Shown one piece after another: positions 56,461 through 64,000 of a DNA stretch of 64,000 nucleotides (position 1 is its first letter; each line of letters begins with the position of its first letter). A program made the translations under genes and the position numbers. The DNA is taken from NCBI GenBank assembly GCA_001972305.1, contig BDDD01000042.1, positions 313,275 through 377,274 of the forward strand, read 5' to 3'. The stretch is from Cephalotus follicularis. Its lineage: Eukaryota > Streptophyta > Magnoliopsida > Oxalidales > Cephalotaceae. The notes beneath the pieces are model-generated. The model was not told the origin of the DNA. It was given only the letters and a program-made list of their open reading frames with translations, and made no database searches.

Positions 56461-59400
56461 ATCTCCCACTTGACCCTCAAGCCATGAACTCCTATAGCCT
56501 AGACCCATCGTCCCACGATGATGCTCCAGAGCCTTGGTGCCCATTGCCTTGGTCAGTGGATCTGTTGTGTTCTCTTCTGAGGAGACCCTCTCTAGCTGTA
56601 TATCTCCCCTACCAATAATCTCACGGATTAAATGATAGCGCCGCTCGTTGTGTTTAGATCATTGGTGAGACTGCGGTTCCTTGGCTTGTGTTACAGTCCC
56701 ATTATTATCACAGTATATTACAACTGGACTAATGATGGATGGAACAACTCCTAGATCTGTAATGAACTTGCGCATCCATACACCCTCCTTGGTGGCATCT
56801 GAGGCTGCTATGTACTCGGCTTCTGTGGTAGAATCTGCAATAGTCCCTTGCTTTGAACTGCGCCAGCTCACAGCTCCACCATTAAGTACAAAAACGTACC
56901 CAGAGATAGATTTGTGATCATCCGGATCACTATCAAAACTGGAGTCTGTAAAGCCTTCCAATTTCAGCTCACTATATTTTCCATAGATCAAGAACATATC
57001 CTGAGTCCTCCTAAGGTACTTTAGGATTCCCTTGACCACTTCCCAGTGCTTCTCACTGGGATCAGACTGAAAACGACTTGCCATACCTAGGGCAAGTGCG
57101 ACATCAGACCTAGTACATAACATGGCATACATGATCGACCCTACTGCCGAAGCATAGGGTATTCGACTCATGCATGCTCTCTCTTCAGATGTTTGAGGAG
57201 ACATCTTTCGAGAAAGATAAATTTTTTCGCCTATTGGCAATAGGCCCCTCTTAGAATTCTCCATGCTAAACCTCTTCAGCACTTTGCTGATGTACTGGCT
57301 GTGGGAAAGCCCAAGCAACCTATTGGATCTATCCCTGAAGATCCCAATACCCAGTATATAGGTGGCTTCTCCCAAATCTTTCATGGAAAAATTCTTAGTT
57401 AGCCATATCTTTGTAGACTGTAACATCCCTACATCATTCCCAATGAGTAGGATGTCATCTACATATAACACTAAGAAAGTGATACTAGGTCCCTCTTGCT
57501 TTCGATAAACACAGGGCTCATCTACATTTTTAACGAAGTCAAAAGCTTTGACCGCTTCATCAAAACGTAGATTCGAGCTACGAGATGCTTGCTTTAGTCC
57601 ATAAATGGACCGTTCAAGCTTGCATACCATGTGCAGGTGCTCGGAAGATGTAAACCCCTCGGGTTGGGACATATAAATATCCTCTTCAAGATGCTCATTT
57701 AAGAATGCCGTCTTGACATCCATTTGCCATATCTCATAATCATAATGGGCGGTAATAGCAAGCAAAATCCTAATGGATTTAAGCATGGCAACATGTGAGA
57801 AAGTTTCAGTATAGTCGACCCCATGTCGTTGCCTATACCCTTTTGCCACTAATCGAGCTTTATAAGTCTCAATTTTTCCATCTGCATTCATCTTCTTCTT
57901 GAAGATCGATTTGCAGCCAATAGGCACTATGCCTTCGGGTGCTTCAACCAAATTCCAAACTTGGTTGGAGTACATGGAATCTATTTTGGATTTCATGGCT
58001 CCTAGCCACGCTTCAGATTCAGTGTCTTGCACTACCTCTAGATAGCTGACAGGCTCATCATCTTCAATGACGTTTATCTCATCAGTACCATCAATGAGGA
58101 AACCATACCTCTCAGGTGCTAATGGGATTCTGCCTGATCTCCTCAAAGGAGCTATGCCTAATTGAGAACCATTCTCAGCTTAAGATCCAATCTCAGTTGT
58201 GTCTGTTGAAGGTCTAACCTCCAACTCCTCCATCTACTGTGTGGTTTCTACCTGTGGCAACTCCTTGAGTTCCACTTTACTCCCACTGTTTCCTTCAAGA
58301 AGGTATTCCTTCTCTAGGAACACAGCATTTCACGAAACAAATATCTTTTGTTCTCTAGGGTGGTAGAAATAGTATCCTTTAGTCTCTTTAGGATACCCCA
58401 CAAACCGGCAATGGTCCGATCGCGCTTCCAGCTTATCTGTGTCAAGCCTCTTGACATAAGCCAAACAGCCCCAAACCTTCAAATGGCTTAGGCTGGGTTT
58501 CCTCCCTGACCATACCTGGTATGGAGTAGAAGGCACATATTTTGAAGGAATCTGATTCAAGATATAAGCAGCTGTATCTAGGGCATAACCCCAGAGATAG
58601 GTAGGAAGGTCTGTAAAAGACATCATTGATCGAACCATGTCTAACAAAGTCCGATTCCTCCTTTCGGACACACCATTATGCTGTGGTGTTCCAGGAGGAG
58701 TCCACTGAGATAGAATTCCGTTATCTCTAAGATAGCCTAGGAATTCAGCTAACAAGTATTCACCACCTTGGTCCAACCGAAGTAATTTAATTGATTTACC
58801 TGTCTGTTTTTCTACTTCAAGTCTAAACTCCTTAAATTTCTCAAAGGATTCTGACTTGTGTTTCATCAGATACACATAACCATACCTAGATAAATCGTCG
58901 GTAAAGGTTATGAAGTAGATATAACCACCTCACGCACTGACTGACATAGGATCACATACGTTAGTATAGACTAAGCCCAGTAAGTCCATAGCCCTTTCTC
59001 CTTGACCAGAGAAGGGTGATTTGGTCATCTTTCCCAATAAAGAGGATTCACAAGTTGGATAGGACTCTAAATCCTGGATATCAAGGAGATCATCCTTAAC
59101 CAACTGTGATAGCCTAGCATCACTAAGATGACCAAGTCTACAATGCCAAGTATAGATTTTATTTAGCTTAGTTTCTCTTTGTCTTTTCTTATTATTACTT
59201 TGCTCAATGGACAAGATATTTGATTGTGAAGTATTTAAGACATATAATCCATTGTTTATAACACCATTACCAACACAAACATTGCTTGAATATATATAAC
59301 ATCCAATGTCTTGGAATTTAAGCTCTAAGCCAATACCACATAAGTGAGAAACACTTAGAATATTCCGTACAATATTCATCACAAAATAACAAGGATCCAA

Positions 59401-60528
59401 TGTCAATACATAACCATTACATAAATTCACATCACAAATTCCAACAGCTTGAGCAATGATCCTAGATCCATCACCAAGCCTCAAGTCCAGGTCTCCAGAT
59501 CCAAGCTTTCTAACTTTTCTTAGTCCCTGAAATGAATTTCAAAGGTTAGTTCCACATCCAGTATCTAATACCCATGAAGAACTACTATTCAAAGCTAGAT
59601 TAAGTTCAATCATGAACATACCTGATGTACTCGCACCATGAGGGATATCAGCAGAGGCTGCAGCAATAGAAACACGACAATCCTTTTTCCAGTGCCCGGT
59701 CTTACCGCACTGGAAACAAGCACCTTCAGCAGCTAACTTCTTCATTCGATCTTTGGCAACATTTCCACTAGCTCCAAGCTTCCCTTTCTTCTTCTTTTGC
59801 TTCTTCTTACCCTTGCCTTTAGTGTTGACAGGCATGAGCACGCCCTTCCCTTTACAGGAAGACGAGGCACTGCCATTTCCTTGGGCAAACCTGGAAGAAG
59901 GAAGAGGTAGGGAGTGGGTCTTTGACTTCCCAGAGTCAAAATCGGCCTCAGCCGTCCTCAACATAGCAATCAGCTCAGATAGAGTTACCTCTATCTTGTT
60001 CATGTGAAAGTTCACCAAAAACTGTGAGAACGACTTAGGAAGGGACATCAAAATAAGATCTACATATAGATCATGGTCCATGAAAAACCCTAATTGAGCC
60101 AGCTGCTCAATCATGTCTATCATCTTCAATCCATGCTCATGGGCTGAAGCTCCCTCTTGCATCTAAGCCTTAAAGAGTTTGCGTGATAGATTGAACCTTT
60201 GAGTCCTAGACTCAGCTCCATACATCTCCTAGAGGTGGAGTAGTATAGCAGATAAGGTCTCAATCTTATCATTCTGACGCTGAAGCTCATGTGTCATCCC
60301 AAGAAGGGCAAGACATCTAGCCTGCTCGTCATCTTCTAGCCATTTGGTTAGTCGCTCACTCTCTTTGGGCGTCGGATCTTCACCCAGTGAAGGAGGTCCC
60401 CCAGTCATCACATAGGCCATTTTATTGGCCGTAAGGAAGATCTTGAGGTTACGGTGCCAATCGTTGAAGTTGGGACCCTCAAGTTTGTTTGTCTCAAGTA
60501 TACGGGACATTGCATTTGATAAATCCAT
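56456..60528 (-). pseudogene. Copia gag-pol polyprotein, single frame with premature stops
   Basis: One continuous frame from the ATG at 60528 to a stop at the LTR edge, about 1357 codons, with no frameshift but eight premature stops (near 60229, 60163, 59539, 58930, 58330, 58236, 58186 and 56659). Order: Gag (NKLEGPNFNDWHRNLKIFL), knuckle CFQCGKTGHWKKDC near 59690-59730, protease VLDTGCGTNL near 59540-59570, integrase (CRLGHLSDARLSQL; LDQGGEYL; PQHNGVSERRNRTLLD), RT (MDVKTAFLNEHLEEDIYMSQ; YVDDILL near 57440-57468), RNase H (STTEAEYIAAS). Most stops fit CAG, CAA or CGA codons turned into TAG, TAA or TGA. The protein would drive reverse transcription and integration if intact. Confidence 0.9.
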
Positions 60529-62280
60529 TCTAACAACCTAGATAAGGAAATATAAGCATGAGTTAGCATTTATTCCAATTTTAATATATGACAACCATAA
60601 CACTTGGTCTTTAGTGCTTATGATTCCTTCCACTATTCTAATCGTATCCCATACCCCCATATGGAACTCGAGAAGTCTAACTTCCTAGTGAGGATTGTAA
60701 TCCATCGCAATCATATTATAGCCTCAGCTACTACATGACAAACTATAATATATCCAATGGGTAGACTTTCTTGCCAATTTATATCTAATACAAGATCCAA
60801 TCATAGTATTCGGCCTTAGATTCAATATGGCCTCAGCTAGGGCATGACAAACCATCAGAATATTGATAAGTCAGGTACCCATAATTTTCATTGTAATGCA
60901 CTAGTTTTAACACCCACACGTAGGCGTGTCCAAGTGCTAAAACATAGCCACCCTTTGTGGTGCCCAACACCGACGTTGACATAATATCCCCAAGTTTTCA
61001 GCCTCAGCTAGGGCATGACAAACCAACAACCTAGGAACACTACTCAACGAATATTGTGGAAGGCCACGGGGAACCACTTCATGGGTTCCTACGTTAAGAC
61101 TTATTATTAAAGTGAGGGAATTTGCGGTCTCAAATTTTAATTACCGAGCCATTAATTAATTCATTGGTTGCATTAGCTAATTCCAATTAATTACGGCTGA
61201 GCATGCAAGGCGTGGATCTTATGCACCTTGGACACATTTCTAAAATATGTCAATGAATTGACAAGGACATTATTAGTAGTGACTTGAGCCCAAAATCACT
61301 ACTAGGTCTTCCTAGGTGTTAAGATATAAATTTTATCTATTACAACAAATACCATGCATACATGACCTTCAAAAGTCTTGTACTCCATTTCTCCTTTCCT
61401 TCATCTTTCCTTGCAAGGTCTTCTTTTACAAAAAGAACTATACATTTTGGAAAGGAAAAAATACATTTAAAATTACAAGGAAAAATTACAAAAGAAAGGA
61501 AAAATAGATGGTGCACGCAGACACCTTATTACGGATCTTTAAAAAATAATAAATAAATAAACAACATCCATCCACACATAGAAAACCATAAACTAGGTCA
61601 ATGTCCTTTTTCGGGCCATCCATTGTGCATAAGATTTATATTATATCCAATATAATAAAACCACAAAATAACACATGCCATAAATAATAACTAATTATAA
61701 AATTTAATTTAAGGATTGTCAATATTAGTTAAACTCCCACTAATCAAGCAATGATTTTGATTTTTTAAGTGCCACAATGTATAAAATCCAATTTTATTAA
61801 AAACAAAATTTTTTTTTATGCTAAAGCGTCGACGCTTCCCAGAAGGCGTCGATGCTTACCTCTAAGGTGCGAAAAAACAAAATTGAACAAGCGTCGACGC
61901 TAAGACAAGGCGTCGACGCATATAATGAAAACAGTTGAACAACCGTCGACGCTTCATCGTGAGCGTCGACGCTTTAACCCCCTGGGCAGTTTCTGCAATT
62001 CGAAAATTGCAGAAACTTGGTTTTGAACATTAGGCATTTCGAATTCAGTCATAACCAGACAAAATACAACCTTATTCTACACCATGTAGGTTTCCAAAAC
62101 ATGTTCAAAACTCAATTTCAGAATAATCTCCAAGATTAATTAACAAAGAAATCCAATTTCACATTAAAGTCATTAAGGCACTTTGAAAATTAGTTTAACC
62201 CAAACAACATATCCTTTAAATTAAACCTTCAATCAGTACATCATTGATCGCACAAATTCAACTAAGGACGATGTGGAACG
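60529..62280 (-). other. Long non-coding leader of the copia element
   Basis: 1.75 kb between PBS and Gag start. Holds three copies of a GCCTCAGCTAGGGCATGACA-type motif (near 60721, 60833 and 61000) and a palindrome array at 61826-61972. No gene seen; small ORFs are low complexity. Confidence 0.7.
61826..61972. repeat. Paired GCGTCGACGC palindrome array in copia leader
   Basis: Copies start at 61826/61846, 61891/61910 and 61943/61963, spaced 20, 19 and 20 bp within pairs. Same motif as in the element's LTRs and in the unrelated solo LTR at 2343-5122. Confidence 0.92.
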
Positions 62281-62292
62281 CTCTGATACCAC
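62281..62292 (-). promoter_or_regulatory. Primer-binding site (initiator tRNA-Met)
   Basis: On the minus strand GTGGTATCAGAG, containing TGGTATCAGAG(C) complementary to initiator tRNA-Met, a few bases inside the 5' LTR end at 62296. Confidence 0.85.
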
Positions 62293-62295
62293 TGA

Positions 62296-64000
62296 TGGAA
62301 TCGAAATTACCAACTCCAATGCCATAAATGGACTAAGGTGTATAGGGTGTAAAACAAAAAATAAACATGCAAACATGGCAGCGGAAGAACACCATACAAA
62401 GGCAAAAATAGTCCCTTTTATGGCATGGCCACAGGCCACATGGATCACCACATCATCAGTTAATTGAAAAGATGTCACCATTGCATCCAATGGTGACATA
62501 CTAGCAAAGCAATAAGAGAAGGAGGAAGAAAGGATATACCAAAGGGTGTTGGCTCCTCCTTTCTTTGTCGGTTCAAGCTTGAGTAGACTCCCTCAAATGC
62601 TTCCAAAATGTTCTGCTTCTTGTCCAAGTCGAAGCCTGAAAACTCCAAGCACCAAGACACAGAAAACACTCTCTCTCACTCTAAGAATGCTCACAAAGGA
62701 TGTATTGGCAATGACAAGTGATGTCAATGTCAATCCACCCTAAACAAGCTCTTGCTTGATGTATATTAAAGATGTGAACTCTTTAATTCTCCAAAGAGAA
62801 ACGAATTCTTATTGCCCAGAAAAAAAAAATCTCACTTCTTCAAAACCAGAAAATCTACATAATAATGCAGAAACCAGCCCACTAAAACCACTCTCCCACT
62901 CTCCCATCAATCTGGGATCATGGCCCTCACTCCCAAGGAGTCTGTAGCCATGTTCCCCACGTTTCCAAAACGTGTGTACATGGGAGAAAACTGTTGGAGA
63001 CGAGAGAGAAAACGTGCCCACGATCAGAGTTCGTGCACAGGTTGCACAACCCGCTCCAAGCGTCGACGCTTTCAACAACAGCGTCGACGCTTAAGCATTA
63101 CATGGCACAAAATGCTGACGTTTTCCTAAAAGTCATCAACGCCTATGTGAGCCTTAAGCGTCGACGCTTCCTAGAAGGAGTCGATGCTTTAACTAAAGGA
63201 AAGCATCGACGCTTTGACTGGTTTATGAAGTAAAAAGAGTATAAGTCCAACTCATTTTATCTCCTCTAATATTGATTAAGTAAGATCAAACAAATGTGTT
63301 TCCACAAAATGTAAAATCCACATAACCAATATTTCACACCAAGACTTAATATGTCCAACATATAAAAGATCTAATTATTATTGGGTAGGAACCCTATAAA
63401 ATCTTGGTTAAAACCGGAGGTGTTTATAAATTACCGAAATACCCTTAGGGTTCGGTTTAGCCATTCTAAATGGTCCTAGACCAATTTAAATACTCTCGAA
63501 ATAATATCTAATATTATCTAGATGGAAAAGTCAATCTAATTAATTTTTTTCATAATTTATTACACACGTCATTAACCCTAGATTTTTTAAGTTATCGGTT
63601 CACGTGTACTATAATCCCTTGTCATACTTGGCCCCGATTGAGGTGTAGGGTAAGGATATGTGTCAACCCTAGATAATACCTCAATGGCTAAAATATCTGA
63701 TCATTACTAGGACCTTTGGTAAACTCTCCGGAAATCTAATTTCCAGTCTACCTCAACTTTGGCCAAGGATTTCACAAGTCCAAAGTATAATCAGATCATA
63801 ATAGAGCCGATCACCTTCGTTCAGGTGTGACAATTCCATATTGCGCACTCACTTATATTCGTATAGATTCGATCATACCCAAAGACCACCCGATTGTCAG
63901 CGCTGCGCAAGGACTGGGTAAGGTGGAGATCAAAGCATGACCATCTCCATACAATATAGAGTAGTCACTCAGGTCTAAGGATTAGACGAGTTTGAGAACT
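62296..64000 (-). repeat. 5' LTR of minus-strand copia element, cut by window end
   Basis: At least 1705 bp matching 54253 onward of the 3' LTR; from the 2208-bp 3' LTR the full copy should end near 64500. Contains the palindrome array at 63060-63212. Confidence 0.9.
63060..63212. repeat. GCGTCGACGC palindrome array in copia 5' LTR
   Basis: Copies at 63060, 63081, 63158, 63178 (GAGTCGATGC) and 63203 (GCATCGACGC); pair spacing 21 and 20 bp. Equivalent to the array at 55018-55170. Confidence 0.92.

Larger units (their letters stand above)
54253..64000 (-). mobile_element. Ty1/copia element (Angela/TAR-like) on the minus strand, continuing beyond the window
   Basis: 3' LTR at 54253-56460, coding region 60528-56456, leader 62280-60529, PBS at 62281-62292 and part of the 5' LTR from 62296 to the window end. 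It is inserted into the RNase H of the plus-strand copia element. The bases before 54253 are GTTTA, the expected target duplication. LTRs are alike with a few differences per 100 bases by eye, so it is younger than the Tat element. RT sequence style is like the Angela/BARE-1 and TAR groups; lineage not certain. Confidence 0.9.

Overview
This window is nuclear DNA of a flowering plant, most likely a dicot. Its host genes have plant introns and plant-only families, and they sit between large, decayed and nested LTR retrotransposons. Four host loci are supported. Two look intact: a two-exon cytochrome P450 of the CYP703A2 type (20271-23248, minus) and a single-exon JAM-type bHLH-MYC transcription factor (46958-48796, minus). 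The third is a tRNA-Gln(CTG) (24089-24160). The fourth is a four-exon gene (24214-26295) whose splicing joins a KELP/PC4 transcriptional-coactivator module in frame to a Ty1/copia Gag module with a CCHC knuckle; in this sequence it carries two apparent 1-bp frameshifts. From memory, bHLH13/JAM2, tRNA-Gln and CYP703A2 are also neighbours at the start of Arabidopsis chromosome 1, so this looks like an old conserved block whose spacers have been inflated by transposons.

Layout. 1-6884: 3' part of a Ty3/gypsy Tat-type element with an antisense coiled-coil gene, split by a 2.8-kb solo LTR (2343-5122, target duplication CTGAC). 6885-9302: truncated Ty3/gypsy chromovirus. 9303-16036: mosaic of chromovirus LTR pieces with two GC-rich minisatellites, a tandem duplication, two large inverted repeats and a 25-N gap. 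16250-17445: LINE reverse-transcriptase relic. 17446-20270: AT-rich DNA with a probable hAT-like MITE. 20271-26295: CYP703A, tRNA and KELP-Gag. 26791-37778: full-length decayed Tat element (target duplication ATAAT). 37784-46957: intergenic DNA with two copies of an unknown repeat and a deleted Sirevirus (40804-43704) that keeps an open envelope-like ORF. 46958-48796: bHLH. 50561-54252: decayed Ty1/copia element cut in its RNase H by a second copia element in opposite orientation (54253 to beyond 64000; LTR about 2.2 kb; one continuous polyprotein frame broken by nonsense changes).

Three observations stand out. (1) Three unrelated LTR families carry arrays of 10-bp palindromes with a GTCGAC-like core, spaced 19-22 bp (about two helical turns); variants are mostly CpG transitions. 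(2) The antisense gene of the Tat elements has its own TATA-like box and two short introns at matching positions in two diverged copies, which is possible because introns antisense to the genomic RNA are not lost on retrotransposition. (3) The KELP/PC4-Gag fusion is joined at a phase-2 splice junction and lies 53 bp from a tRNA gene.

Limits: everything was read by eye. LTR ends outside the two Tat elements, the solo LTR and the minus-strand copia element are approximate, and no homology search or alignment was run.
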